From contig NC_052354.1 of NCBI RefSeq assembly GCF_009727055.1, positions 37,438,543-37,502,542 on the forward strand: DNA of 64,000 nucleotides. The letters are read 5' to 3'. Under the pieces are notes generated by a model, which saw only the letters and a list, made by a program, of their open reading frames with translations, ran no database searches and was not told where the DNA came from. Below, in pieces: positions 35,709 through 47,464 of this stretch. The DNA comes from Benincasa hispida (lineage: Eukaryota > Streptophyta > Magnoliopsida > Cucurbitales > Cucurbitaceae). Positions within the stretch are counted from its first letter, which is position 1, and every line of letters starts with the position of its first letter. The position numbers were made by a program, and so were the translations under genes.

Positions 35709-36439
35709 GTAAGTTAACCTTTTTCATTTGTAGTTTTTATTTTAAAGTGTACTTTATTTTAGAATTTGTGGTTAGAATTCATTATAATATTTGGCTTTTA
35801 TGTTTATAGATTGATACAATGAACTCATACTCACAAATCGAGTTAGACGAGGTGCGGGTTGAATTGGCTGAATTTTTGGGTTGCTACATGTGACCATAGG
35901 TGCTCATACAATTTGGTCATTTTGAATGTGTTTGTTCCTACTGATCAATTTTGGATTTACTTCATATTCATATAGGTGTAATATTTTGTTTGTTTCATGT
36001 GTTCATATGGAGATAGTGATTACAAATGTGGTTTTGATAGTTGTTATGGGTAGAATGATATAGTTATGTTAGTATGGGGTAGATGGATAGTTTTGATAGA
36101 AGTTTTGGAAGTGTCATTTTTTAAACTATTCATATTGGGTTGACTGTTAGAATTATGTTCCTTATATTATTTTGGAAGTGTCCATATGAGTCTGTCCATA
36201 TTCTTCTGGTTAACTTAGAAAATCCTTTATGGAGTTATAAAATTTTATAATGACAATATTGAAGAATGTTATCTATTGTCATATTGGAGAAAATTTTAGT
36301 TCATAAGATTGAAAATGTGTCTGGTTGTTTATTTGTTTTGATGGATATTTGTCATAATATATCATATGTGATTGTTGGATTACAATACAGGAACAATTTA
36401 GAGGTAAACATCCATATTATTTTTTAAAAAAAAAAATCA
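35709..36439. other. 3' part of the CACTA-like element, no gene seen
   Basis: T-rich sequence with repeated TTGTTATGGGTAGAATGATATAG-like words near 36040-36090. No recognisable domain. A possible acceptor (TTTATGTTTATAG, about 35798-35810) could close an intron that starts at 35709. Confidence 0.35.
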
Positions 36440-36800
36440 CAAGCATACTTGACGAGTTAAACGTGTCAAGATGTAAATATACTTGACAAGTGAAAACTAT
36501 CAAAAAGTCTTGCACTTGACATTTTATTCTTGTCAAGAACATCTATATTCTTGACATTTTTTCAGTATCAAGTAAAGTATATCTTGACATTTTTCACATA
36601 TCAAGTTAAAATGTTCTTGACGTTTTTTATTTGTCAAGATCGTCAATATTCTTGACATTTCAAAATTGTCAAGTGTTACTGTTATTGACGTTTTTTTTAA
36701 TCGAGAACATCGACATTCTTGACACTAGATTTCTTGATGTTTTTTAAAACATCAAAGAAAAGTGACACTTGACATTTAAAAAACGTCAAGAAATACTATT
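36440..36800. repeat. Right subterminal TGTCAAG repeats of the CACTA-like element
   Basis: CTTGACA, CTTGACG and their complement TGTCAAG recur about eighteen times at 15-40 bp spacing, in both orientations and often as inverted pairs. The same motif fills 29680-29880 at the other end. Confidence 0.75.
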
Positions 36801-36816
36801 TTCTAGTATTATTGTG

Positions 36817-37225
36817 CAAATAAGAATATTATTTGATTTTTACAATTATAAGTTTATACGTTTGATAGCGATAATTTTCTTTAGTTTATTAGTAATTCAC
36901 AGGCTGAGTTCGTATTTTTTTTCCTATTAGATAACGTTTTCTTCCTATATAATTTAACATTTCTAAGACTAACCTATCATAAACTTACAAGTCATATAAA
37001 GTTTATAGAGACTTGCAAGCCTTGTTAATTGTATACTTGCAAGTAATTTTTTTTCCATTTTAAGAAATAAACCTGGTTTGCAAACCATAATTGTTTTATA
37101 ATCTACTATTTGGACAAGGTTTTTTTTTTTTTTTCCTTGTCTAAATAAATATATGTTCTTTTTACTACCATTAGGATTAAAAAGATTCAAATCAAAGACC
37201 TCATAGTTACTCATATGCTCGTATG
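36817..37225. other. AT-rich spacer ending in the hAT target duplication
   Basis: No gene. The frame at 36969-37214 (minus) is low-complexity. The last 8 bp, CTCGTATG (37218-37225), are the left target duplication of the next element. Confidence 0.5.
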
Positions 37226-37672
37226 TAGGATTGGTAAGATTCCCTACGGGGTCCCGTCGGGGAAGAGGTCAAACCGGAGAAACTTTTCGAGGCCCCGTTC
37301 AGGGATGGAGACGGTATCCCCGCCCCGCCCCGACTCCGACCTCGAACCCGATTTGATATATTTATATTTTAAATATTTTATAAATATATACTTATATGTA
37401 TGTTTATAATTTATAGACTTATAGTGTTATGGAACCCAATATTAAATATCTGAATTCTAAATTTAAGTCCAAAAGTCACGCCCAAATTTTAATTAAAAAA
37501 TGGGGAATTAGTAGGGGATTCCTCGCGGGGAATGGAGCCCCGATGGAGAATCTCCGCCCCCGTCCCCGCCAGGCGGGGACGGGGCAGGGGGATGGGGAGA
37601 ATTTCCCCACGGGGTCGGGGACGAGGGACCGCCCTCGCCGACAATCCCATCCTGGCCCTGTTGCCAACCTTA
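37226..37672. mobile_element. GC-rich hAT MITE, 447 bp, with 8-bp target duplication
   Basis: The left end TAGGATTGGTAAGATTCCC pairs with the right end (reverse complement TAAGGTTGGCAACAGGGCC). Flanks are CTCGTATG (37218-37225) and CTCGTATA (37673-37680), 7 of 8 identical, the expected hAT footprint. The interior is strikingly GC-rich (GGGGCGGGG-like and CCCCGCCCC-like words near both ends) with an AT-rich centre. Frames on both strands (37215-37409, 37429-37698, 37476-37667) come from these GC repeats and are not genes. Confidence 0.88.
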
Positions 37673-37789
37673 CTCGTATATCAATTGAGCTATGTTGACT
37701 TTCACAAATAAATATATGTTTTAGTCTCTCACGTTTAATTATCTTTCAAATTGTTTTAAAGTTTTTAATCTCTATCTTCAACCATGCAT

Positions 37790-37988
37790 CATGGATTGAC
37801 CTAGTGGTAAATAAGGGGCATGACATTGAAAAAGAGCTAAGAGGTCATGAGTTAATCCATAGTATCCTTGTAGAGTCCATCATTTATGATATGCTTTTGT
37901 AGAGTTAGGCCTTGTAAGGTCAAGCGGATTGTTTTGTGAGATTAGTCGAGATGCGCGTACGCATACAACTCATGGTATAAAAAAAAAG
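37790..37988 (+). mobile_element. Au-like tRNA-derived SINE
   Basis: Box A-like GACCTAGTGGTAA (about 37798-37810) and box B-like GGTCATGAGTTAATCC (about 37842-37858) are followed by TTGTAGAGTTAGGCCTTGTAAGG, GTGAGATTAGTCGAGATGCGCG and a short A-rich end. The box pair and the GATTAGTCGAG(A/G)TGCGCG tail are features I recognise from the widespread plant Au SINE. It has no coding capacity and depends on LINE machinery. A target duplication was not clear. Confidence 0.8.
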
Positions 37989-38039
37989 TTCAGATACACA
38001 TAAATTTATTTGATAACTTATTTTTTTGTCTATTGTTTC

Positions 38040-38044
<5 letters not shown>

Positions 38045-38084
<40 letters not shown>
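38045..38084. repeat. 40-bp poly-T tract
   Basis: An uninterrupted run of 40 T (40 A on the minus strand), prone to polymerase and assembly error. The Lys-rich end of the minus-strand frame at 38030-38269 is its translation. Confidence 0.95.
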
Positions 38085-38090
<6 letters not shown>

Positions 38091-39429
38091 CTCCATGTTT
38101 TATAGTTTAAATATAGTTTAATTATATATGGTAAGAAATATAAACCATCCAAAATATATAAAAAATTTATATTATCTAATAAAAACAAATTTCGTGCAAA
38201 ATTAATAATAAGAATACAATTATTTCTATCATTCAAAATAAGAAGCGTAAACATGAAAAAAAAAATCATTTAAAATTGAATTAAAATAGAATAAAGAAAA
38301 ATTAGCTCTGAATCACCAATCATAAGATATCAACATTTAATTCACTTTCAATCTTATTTAAAAAAAAGTCATATACATATTAATAAAATAAGGAAATAAA
38401 GATTGGCAGAGTATCCAAATCCATCCAAGCATGATTTTTTTTTTTTTTTTGTCAAAGAGTCCTCCATTCACAAAGATGCAATCAAATAATAGTAAAATAT
38501 CATAGACTATATATGATAATAGACACACATAGTAATCTATCGCAGATTATTATAAATGGATAGTAAAATTTTATTATATTTATAAATATTTTGATTCATT
38601 TTTCTATATTTGAAAACAATCTTCAAAGCGCGTTTAAAATATGTAATAGTGATTTCGACGTACACAATAACATCAACATTCATCAAAGTTAGGTAATAAT
38701 AGTAGAAAACAAAAATGAAAGCTACTTTGAATTTTTTTAGAAAAACAAAAATTCAATAAAAACATTTCTAGATTATATAATAGTGTTTTCGAGGTACGAC
38801 ATTCAAGTTTTAAAATGGTAGGAAAATAATTATTAAAAAAAAAAATTGAAAAGGAAGAACTAAAGAGGAAAAGGTGATAAGATGGTATAAGAAAACAAAG
38901 TTTGGGAGTCCCCAAAGAGAGCATAGGGATTAGCAAAGCATGTGCTTTAAATATTTATACTGTTGATTTGTACGTATAATAAACAGCCTTTTTTAATTGT
39001 CAACTTATAAATGTTGGTTCCCATTTCCATCTAATTAATTTTCTCATTAATTGTTTGTCTGTGGATCATTATAACCTCCTTTTTCTTTTGGTCCCAAATG
39101 CTATTATTACAAAATAATACACAATAACTCACAAACCTAAAACTACTCAAAATAAAATAAATTACTTATGTGCTAGCTGGTTTGCTGACGTTTTTTTTTT
39201 AATTGTAATACATCCAATTTAATCGTTTAACTACAGTTTGTCATGTGATAATTTTTTTTTATTAAATTGTGGTATTTTTTTTTCTTCTACCCTATTGTTG
39301 GATTGAAATGCAAAAGATGGATGTAATTCAACTAAAAAGTAAGTATTATTAAAAAAACGTTAAAATTTTTTAAGGATACTCATTAAACATTGTTACGGTG
39401 TTAGTTGATTGATAATATTTTCTTTTATT
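38085..39429. other. AT-rich DNA with a MITE fragment
   Basis: A segment at about 38480-38625 (TAGACACACATAGTAATCTATCGC, then TATTTATAAATATTTTGATTC, then CTATATTTGAAAACAAT) looks like a MULE-type MITE with only one clear end. The word ATAGTG(A/T)TTTCGA(C/G)GTAC occurs twice (about 38645 and 38780). No gene is supported. The minus frame at 38673-38936 is Phe/Leu-rich low-complexity sequence. Confidence 0.4.
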
Positions 39430-40132
39430 ATGTTGGATATTTTGACTCTAACTTAGCATTAATATTCTTTCCTTATTGGTGACAGATTTGTTGGGTTGAT
39501 TTTTTCCTTATTTGTGCTGTCGTTGTTGGTGGTTTTCTTGCTTTATGAGGATTGTATTTAATTGTGTTTCATCTGTCTTTGAGGGTAAACTATAGTTTTT
39601 GTCTTAAGGGTCGATCGATTGAAAGATAGAGAGAATCTCGGGTGTTCTGTGTGGCTACCTAATCAATGTGATATTTAGAAGTCATGCAATTCTTTTGAAA
39701 CTTGGTCTGTCCAAGTAGATTCTTCGTAGTGGTGTGGTAAAGTGCTGGTTGAGTGTTATTTCAACTAGTAGGTGAAATGGGGGTGAAGTTATTGTTGCAG
39801 CATCAAATTCAGGGGGAGCCTTAATCTTGCAAACTCATTGGAAGTAGTATCAGTGTTAGGGGGAGCCTAACTTGCTCACTAGTATTCAATCATGTATAGA
39901 CTAATTTTATGTAATCTTAGTTGTAGTGTATATTGCAAAACTAAGTTGCACTCTAGTGGATCTCTTTTCACCTAGGCGGAAAGTCTCCCAGGCATAGGTA
40001 TGACTACACCGAACTGGGTTAACAAGTCTTTGTGTTCATCTTCTCTACCTTTGCTTCTGTTTTTTTTGTCTTTACTTTTGTTGGTGGCATTTTTCCTACC
40101 TTGTGGCATTATTATGATTCATCTAATTTTCA
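39430..40132 (+). mobile_element. Probable 5' LTR of Copia-A (left boundary uncertain)
   Basis: The right boundary is firm: ...CTAATTTTCA at 40132 is followed at once by a primer-binding-site-like TAGTATCAGGGC (40135-40146), two changes from TGGTATCAGAGC, the site complementary to initiator Met-tRNA. TTCAGGGGGAGCC and TTAGGGGGAGCC words occur at about 39810 and 39858. The left end is a guess at one of several TGTTGG words. No second copy is available in the window to define the LTR. Confidence 0.45.
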
Positions 40133-40175
40133 ATTAGTATCAGGGCAAGTTGACTGCTTGTTCATTGAGTCTTCA

Positions 40176-43100
40176 ATGGAGTCGATCAAGGAAGGTGGAT
40201 CTACAACACGCCCACTAGCTCTTGATTGGTCAAATTATTCCTATTGGAAGGCCTGAATGACTGTCTTTCTTAAATTTATTGATAGCAAGTCTTGGAAGGT
40301 AGTTCTTAATTGTTGGTCACATCCAACAGCTACTGACGAAGATGGGGTTGTCAGGCAAAAGCTTGAAAATAACTGGTTTGAATAGGAATATCAAGCCTCT
40401 CATGAAAATTCGTGAGCCCTAAATGCTATCTTTAATGGGGCTGATCAAAACATTTTCAAGTTAATCAATATGTATGTTACACTAATCTGTTGGGGTTGAT
40501 GCCCTAAATCTTGTAGGGTCCTACAGTTTGTAAATGATCTAAACAAACTCATTGTTCATTTAATAAAATATATGATATTTTATTCCACATTTTGTGGCAT
40601 TAATCACAAACCAATAAACTAACATCCAAGATTATCATGTAGCTTAAACATGTGTGTAGAGACATACGAGTGGATCATGTTTAAGTGATAACCTAAATGG
40701 TCTGTAGTAGATGGATAAGACTGGGTACCTTATCCTAGTGACACTACGAGTATGGCCCACTTTGTAGGTGTTACAATTGTTGTAAAGTGTGCTACAAATG
40801 ATATGATCTTGATCATTCATGTATAGACATGTGAGCGGGGATATTATATAAAAAGAAGTTTGTATAAGACCGGACCATGAAATGTTTAGTCTCATTATAT
40901 AACGCCGTTCATAATAGAGACTTACATTTCACTAGGATGATCATAGGTAACATGACCTGAATTCTGAGTGAGTTGTGAACTCTTGCCTATAAGGGCGGTT
41001 CTTTGATTTGTGGGTGAGAGTGGCCAAATCGCTGACTCAACAAGCCTACCATTTTGGGGATTCTCTGATTGGGGAGTTGAGAACACAGCTACACAAGAAG
41101 GAATTCACTCATTCCCCCAGATCCTAATAAGTAGATAAATTTCTCCCTTAAAGGCTGATTTCGAGTCTTGAACAATGTGGCGCCACACCCTCTCCTGGTC
41201 GAAGATAGGTTTAGTCATAATTGGACTATGATTTATTGCTCATTAGAGGAATCAGTGGTACTTAAGGAGTTAGATGTAACTATAGGGGCAAAATAATAAT
41301 TTTTGCCTCGCTGTACTTACGAGCAATTTGTGAAGGGTCATCGTACTGTTAATTGGTTATATCCAATGGACACAGAAATATATCTGTAGTGCGAAGAGTG
41401 CAATTGTTGGTCTTTAGTGGAGTGTCCAACAGTTAACGGATGATGAATAGTTTAATTAAAGAGTTTAATTAATTATTCATGTATCGTTGGAGCTTCAAGC
41501 TATAGGTCCATGAGGTTCCCTTGGTAGCTCAATAGGATTAAATGATAATAAGTTTTTGGATTAATTTGAATTGTTCAAATTAATTGAGGGATTTAATTAT
41601 ATATGATATAATTAAGTTGTTTTAATTATATGTGATATAATTATTATAATGTATTTGATACATTATAGCTTTAGTGAGAGGAAATAAATATTTGAATATG
41701 AATTATATGAATTGGATTCATAATTGTTAAATTTAATATAAATGTGATTTATATTAAATGTGATTTATTAATGTCATATGAGAGAGAAAGAATCTATAGG
41801 ATATATTGTATATGATACAATATTAAAACTACAGATTATATGTTATATTTGATATAATATATATTTTATATATATATTTATATGATAAGTTAGTTATCAT
41901 AATTATATATTATATATATAATTTGTTATTTTAAATGAGGGAGGGAGTTACAACTCCCTTCCCCCATTTTCTCTCCATCCACGTAAGTGGGTGGTTGATA
42001 TTTTTGGCATTTTTGAAAGGGAGGAGAGAGTCTCCTTCTTCGAGATTAAGTGTGTATGAAAGACAAAAAAAACTGCGAGTTTTTGGGTTGTTAGTGAACA
42101 ATCTTAATTCTTCCTCTTCTCTACTCAAATCTAAATTCCCTCATTCCAAATAGTCAGAGCCCATCACTCCTGGGTTCTCTACTGGGTTCTTCAAAGGTAA
42201 AGGTTTTTTAAACTCTTTTTTCTTTTAATTAAGCATGTTGTAATTTATTCAAATGCATATCTTGCTATTTCTTTTCTGTAAAATCTTAAATTCTATGAGA
42301 ATGAAAATTGGGACGATCCGCTTCCGCTCAAGATTCCCTTCAATTTGGTATCCTTCATAATGAAGCATGGGAGATACTTGTTGTGACCCATGAAGGAACA
42401 TTAAAAGTAAAGATGTTAGGGTTGCAGCACTTGACAACTCAATTTAAAACTCTTAAAATACGTGATGATGAGAGTGTTGCGGAATTTAATGTACGCCTTC
42501 TTGATATCGCTAATGAATCTTTTGCTCTTGGAGAAAAAATTTCAAAGGAGAAACTTGTCCGTAAAGTGTTACGATCATTACCTAAAAGATATGATATGAA
42601 GATTACCGCTATAGAAGACGCGCAAGATATTAGTACCATGAAAATTGATGAATTATTTGGTTCTTTTCTAACGTTTGAAATGACCTGTGTTGATAAAACT
42701 AAAAAAGGGAAAAAAAAGTTAAAGGAATTGCTTTGCAGACTTCGGTGAATGATGATAACTCGTCAAGTAAAGTCAAAGAATCTGATCAGAATCTAGTAAA
42801 ATCTATATCTCTCTTGGAAAAACAATTTGGCAAAGTTCTTAGATGATGGGACAAGCGCTCTGCCTCTCGTGGCCCATATGTTCCCTTCACATGTTAAAGA
42901 TATGAATAACATCAACAATAATAATATTTCAAGATAGGAAAATCAATTTGTCAAAAAAACTGAAAGCGACAAAGAAGGCAATGGTGGTTAAGGTGTTTGT
43001 GAAAGGAACTTTAATGTCGTGAATATGAGGGTTTTAGGTATTTCCAGGCATAATGTTCTAACTTTCTCAAAAGGAAGAAAAAAGGATTTTCAGCTACCTT

Positions 43101-43730
43101 CTCTAATGAGGAAACAAATTCTTGTCGTGAGTCAAAGAATAAAGTACATGTGCTAGTGGGAAGTCTCTTCCTTGTTTGTCTTGAAGACTGTAAGACATCC
43201 TGTCATGATGATTTTGTTTCTAAAACCCAGCCTGACAAAGCTACTGCTTCTCATGACAACTTGTCTTTTGAGGAAGTTCATCAAATATGGCTTGAAGATT
43301 TAAAAGTCTTAGCTGTTAAAAAAAAGAGAATTGAAAATCTTATTGACGACAACTGTCGTCTTCTGAGCACCATATCCGACCTAAAGAAAGAGTTACAAGC
43401 TACCAAGGTTGTACTTAAGACTATCAAAATTTGTTCAGATGCTCAACTCTGGCACAAATGATCTCAACAAAATTTTATCCTTAGGAAAGAAGATATCTGA
43501 TAAATAAGGCATTGGATTAAGCAAGTCAGGGAATCAGTTCTCCAAAGAAGAATCCTCTCTTTCTAAATGATTTATTCCTGTAAAAGATAGTGTGATGTCT
43601 TAACCATTGTCTAAAACGAGTGAATGAACATTAATCCCCTGGAATCAGTCTGTAAAAAGAAAGTGGATTTGTTATCATTATGTTAAGAAAGGTCATATTC
43701 GATCTTACTGTTTTCAATTAAAAAGAAGAA
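40176..43730 (+). pseudogene. Copia-A gag, split by a solo LTR
   Basis: Gag starts at the ATG at 40176 (MESIKEGGSTTRPLALDWSN) and runs with stops to 40487. A solo LTR follows. Sense resumes at 42363 (EAWEILVVTHEG, LLDIANESFALGEKISKEKL, IEDAQDISTMKIDEL), ending that frame at 42748. It continues frameshifted (KGIALQTSVNDD, LLEKQFGKVL) and then through 43150-43520 with a coiled-coil-like region and MLNSGTNDLNKILSLGK. A zinc knuckle at about 43664-43710 reads CYHYVKKGHIRSYC: the second Cys of CX2CX4HX4C is Tyr. Gag would build the cytoplasmic virus-like particle. Several stops and the insertion make this copy non-functional. Confidence 0.85.
40488..42357. mobile_element. Solo LTR 1 (Copia family), 1870 bp, inserted in Copia-A gag
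   Basis: It starts TGTTGGGGTTGATGCCC and ends GGTATCCTTCA. The 5-bp flanks are TAATC (40483-40487) and TAATG (42358-42362), 4 of 5 identical. The gag sense before it and after it (EAWEI) join naturally, so only the LTR was added, the signature of LTR-LTR recombination after a full insertion. Landmarks (GATCATGTTTAAGTGATAAC, ATGGCCCACTTTGTAG, AGTTTGTATAAGACCGGACC) are shared with solo LTR 2 and, on the other strand, with the Copia-B and Copia-C LTRs. Confidence 0.85.
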
Positions 43731-43879
43731 TGAGTGACACGCTATGGTAGAATCATCTCAGGTTCCCTAACCGAGGGAGATATGTTCAGAAATCCAAAAT
43801 TAAGTGGAGGGTAAAAAAAAGGTAATCTTAAATTTGATATTAGATGTCAGGTTGCTTTCACCTCTCTTTGTGCCTCATC

Positions 43880-44660
43880 AAAAGAGGACAGGTACTTTGA
43901 CAGTGGGTGCTCAAGGCACATGACAGGTGTGAAATCTTTTGTTAAAAATATTCAACCATGTGGCTCTGGTCATATTACATTTGGAGACGGAGCAATAGGA
44001 AAGGTTCTCCTTTGAAGAAAGTACATTTGGAGACGGAGATGGAGCAATAGGAAATATTCAACCCTGTGGCTCCAGTCAAGCTAAAATACAAGTCAGAGTT
44101 GCTCATAAGAAAGTACTTGCTCATACTACCAATTAAGTGTTGGAATTACTACACATGGATCTGATAGGGCATATGCAAATAGAAAGCTTAAGTGATAAAG
44201 ATATGCTTATGTCTATATAATGATTTCTCTCAGTACACATGGATGCATTTTATTAAAGAAAATTCAGATACTTTTCAAGTTTGTCAGACTTTATGTCTTT
44301 AACTTTAGAGAGAACAAGATGTACAAATTATGAGGATCAGGACTGATCATGGTAAAGAGTTTGAAAACTCTCAATTTGAAACCCTTTATAATTTAGAGGG
44401 TATTCAATATGAGTTCTCCTCTCCTATAACTCCTGAGTAGAATGGTGTGGTTGAAAGGAACAATCGCACTCTTCAGGAAATGGCAAGGACAATGTTGAAT
44501 GCTAAACGTGTGCCTAGTACAAAATCCCTGAATACAACTTGCCACATCCACAACCAAATTTCTATTCACCCTGGCACATTGAGCACAAACTATGAAATTT
44601 GGAAAAGTCATAAGTTAAATGTTAAGTATTTTCATGTGTTCTAGAGTACCTGTTATATTC
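43880..44660 (+). pseudogene. Copia-A protease-linker and integrase remnants
   Basis: DSGCSRHMTG (about 43898-43927) marks the conserved block that precedes integrase in Copia polyproteins. The integrase follows in broken frames: LHMDLIG supplies the first acidic residue, RTDHGKEFEN (about 44338-44368) the second Asp, and NGVVERNNRTLQEMARTML (about 44440-44497) the Glu. All three catalytic residues of the DDE triad are therefore present, but stops separate them. A short duplication of the ATTTGGAGACGGAG segment lies at about 43977-44065. Confidence 0.78.
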
Positions 44661-45089
44661 TCACTAATTGAGATTTTAGAAAGATATGGGATGCCAAAGC
44701 AGATAAAGATATCTTTCTGGGTACTTTTCTAATAATCGTGTTTATCATGTCTTTAACAAGTGCACTCGAAATGTGATGGAATCCATCAATAGCATTGTTG
44801 ATGACTTGCAAAATATTGAGCATTCCTGTGAAAATGGTGAAGATCAAGGTAGTACCTTATGTTGCATCTGATGCTAGTGACATCGGTTCCCCCGTTCCAT
44901 CTTGCAGCAATATGTGTGAAATTAGTAAGTCTTATCCAGTCGTTGTTGAGAATGAGATGTTTCTCATATCCAGTTGTGTTCAAAAGAATCATCCTCTTAA
45001 TAACATTATTGGTGAGTTAAATACAACTGTCTGTACATGCAAAAAGGAGAAAGTGAACTATCTTAAACCGATCGTGAATGTTTGTTTCA

Positions 45090-45988
45090 CCTCTCGCATC
45101 GAACCTAAGAATGTCAATGCGGCTCTAAAAGATGAATTTTGGATGAATGCTATGCATGAAGAGTCCAGGTAGTTCAAAGAAATAAGGTATGGAAATTAGT
45201 TCCTTGTCTAGAGTCTGCAAATGTCATTGGAAAAAAATGGATCTTCAAAAATAAATTCGATGAACATGGAGTTGTTACTCGCAATAAGGCTCGGCTTGTT
45301 GCTTAGGGATACATTCAGGTGGAAGGTGTTGACTTTGATAAGACCTTTGCCCCTGTGGCTCGATTGGAGGCTATTCGCCTGCTTCTTGGAGTTTCTTGTC
45401 GACTTAAATTCAAATTGTACCTAATGGATGTAAAAACGCCTTTCTAAACAGTGTGTTGAATGACCAAAGAATTTCACTAATCCATCTTGTCCTCAACATG
45501 TGTACAGGTTTAGGAAAGCCTTATATGGCTTAAAGCATACCCCAAGGGCTTGGTATAAGAGATTAGCAGAATTCTTATTACAGAGGGGGTATTCTCGAAA
45601 AAGTTTTGCCAAAAACCCTGTTCATAAATAGAATAGGAGAAGATTTTGTAAACGCCCAAATATATGTTGATGACATTGTGTTTGGTGGATCAACACTGTC
45701 TATGGTAGATCAGTTTGATGATCAGGTGAAAATAGAATTTGAGATGAACATGGTGGGAGAGCTAACATATTTTCTTTGTTTTCAAGTAAAATAATTTCAT
45801 GATGAAATATTTATATCCCAAAGGCCAAAAATATGCTCCAAAAGTTTGGGCTTGAAAAAGCTAGTCCCAAATGCACTCCAGCCTCAACTCATGCAAAACT
45901 TAACAATGACTCCAATGTTGCTAGTGTTGATAAGAGCTTATACAGGAGCATGATTAGAAGTCATCTTTATTTGACAGTTAGTTGTCCA
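45090..45988 (+). pseudogene. Copia-A reverse transcriptase remnant
   Basis: Before the RT, EPKNVNAALKDEFWMNAMHE (about 45105-45160) matches the linker. Then VWKLVP, NVIGKKWIFKNKFDEHG, VARLEAIRLLLGVSC and LYLMDVKTPF occur in one frame with a stop, followed by KALYGLK and PRAWYKRLAEFL in another. The catalytic box AQIYVDDIVFGGS (about 45655-45693) still reads YVDD, and GELTYFLCFQVK follows. At least three frameshifts and several stops break it. The second solo LTR interrupts it after YRSMIRSHLYLTVS. Confidence 0.82.
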
Positions 45989-47464
45989 TATTGGGGTTGA
46001 TGCCCTAAAGTCTCATGTCCTGTAGTTTGTAAACAATTTGTACGAACGCTTGTGTTATATAATATATGATATTTTACTTCACATCTTGATTTTGCTCAGT
46101 TATTTATTTTATTTGTTTTACCACAAACCAATAAACCTAAAATCCCTAGTTATCTGGATGTAACTTAAGCCTGTATGTGATGACATACAAGTGGATCATG
46201 TCTTAAGTGATAACCAAAATGGTCTACAGTATATGGATATATGAGGGAAACCTTATCCTGGTAACGCTACGGATGCAGCCCACTTTGTAGAATGGTCACA
46301 AGTGTTGTGACTTGTCACAGATGGTCTAATCCTGATCATTCGTATAGGGGACATGCGAACAGGAGCATCCTATACAAAGAGTTTGTATAAGACCTGACCA
46401 CGAAGAGTTAACGTCTCATTATATAACACCGTTCATGACAGAGACTTCACTTCACTAGGATGACCATAGGTAACATGACCTCAATCCTGAGTGATTTGGG
46501 AACTCCTACCATTAAGGGCAGTCCTTTGATTTGTATGGGTGTGAGTGGTCAGGTCGCCGATTCAAACCTACCATTTTGGGGATTCGTCTAATTTGGAAGC
46601 TGGGAACTCAGCTATACAAGATGAAATTCACTCATTCCTCAAAGCAAGGGTAAATAGATAGATAACTTACTTAAGGGTTGATTCCAAGACTTGAACGATG
46701 TGGCGCCACACACCTTCTATTGGCCTGAGAGGTGTTCACACATAGTTGGACTATGTTGTATTGTTCATTAGAGGAATCAATGATACTTAAGGAGTGAGAT
46801 GTAACTACAGGGAAAAAACGGTAAATTGGCCCAGTTGTACTTACGAGCATCTGTGAAGGGTCATCGTACTCATGATTGGTTATATCCGATGGACACATAA
46901 ATATATCTGTGGTAAAAAGAGTTCAGCTATTGGTCTTTAGTAGAATGCCTGGAAGTTAACGGATGGTGGATCTCGTGGCTAAAGAGTTTAGTCAGCTATT
47001 CACGTACCGTTGACGCTTCGAGCCACAGGTTCATAAGGTCCCCTAGGTAGCTTGGATAAAGTCGAGAATCAGTTTTGGGGTCAGTTTGAAATGTTCAAAT
47101 TGACAAGAGAGAGTTCGATTATATATGATATAATTGAACTGGTTAATTATATATGATATAATTGACTAAATGTATGAAATACATTATTTTTGGAGAAAAT
47201 TAGATATAAATATGATTTATATCAAGTGGAGGAGAAATTACTACAGTAGATATTCGATATCAAACTATAGGGAAAGAATATAATATGATAATATTCTTTT
47301 ATTAATTAAATTGGTTAATTATATGATAATTGACTGAAATATTCTCCTCAATCGTGCGTTAGTGGTAGAATTTAGTATTCGGTTATTGTAACCAAAGAAT
47401 AAAATGAATTTTTTTTTTCATTTTGCAAGGAGTTCGAAAAAATCGCAATCGGTGTGAAAATGTC

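Larger units (their letters stand above)
29655..36816 (+). mobile_element. Second CACTA-like element, about 7.2 kb, with nested repeats
   Basis: The left end CATTACAAAAGAAACTACA runs into TTTCTTGACGTTT. The right end, on the minus strand, CACAATAATACTAGAAAATA, runs into GTATTTCTTGACGTTT. The shared TTTCTTGACG block and dense subterminal TGTCAAG/CTTGACA repeats (29680-29880 and 36440-36800) mark a CACTA-like element. The terminal bases are decayed and I found no matching 3-bp target duplication, so the exact ends are uncertain by a few bases. A C48 protease exon remnant lies at 35593-35708, as in CACTA elements that carry Ulp1-like domains. No TNP2 core is visible. Confidence 0.65.

Noticed and set aside
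37215..37698. Pro/Arg/Gly-rich frames over the GC-rich block
   Set aside because: They come from the GC-rich ends of the hAT MITE and cross its boundaries.
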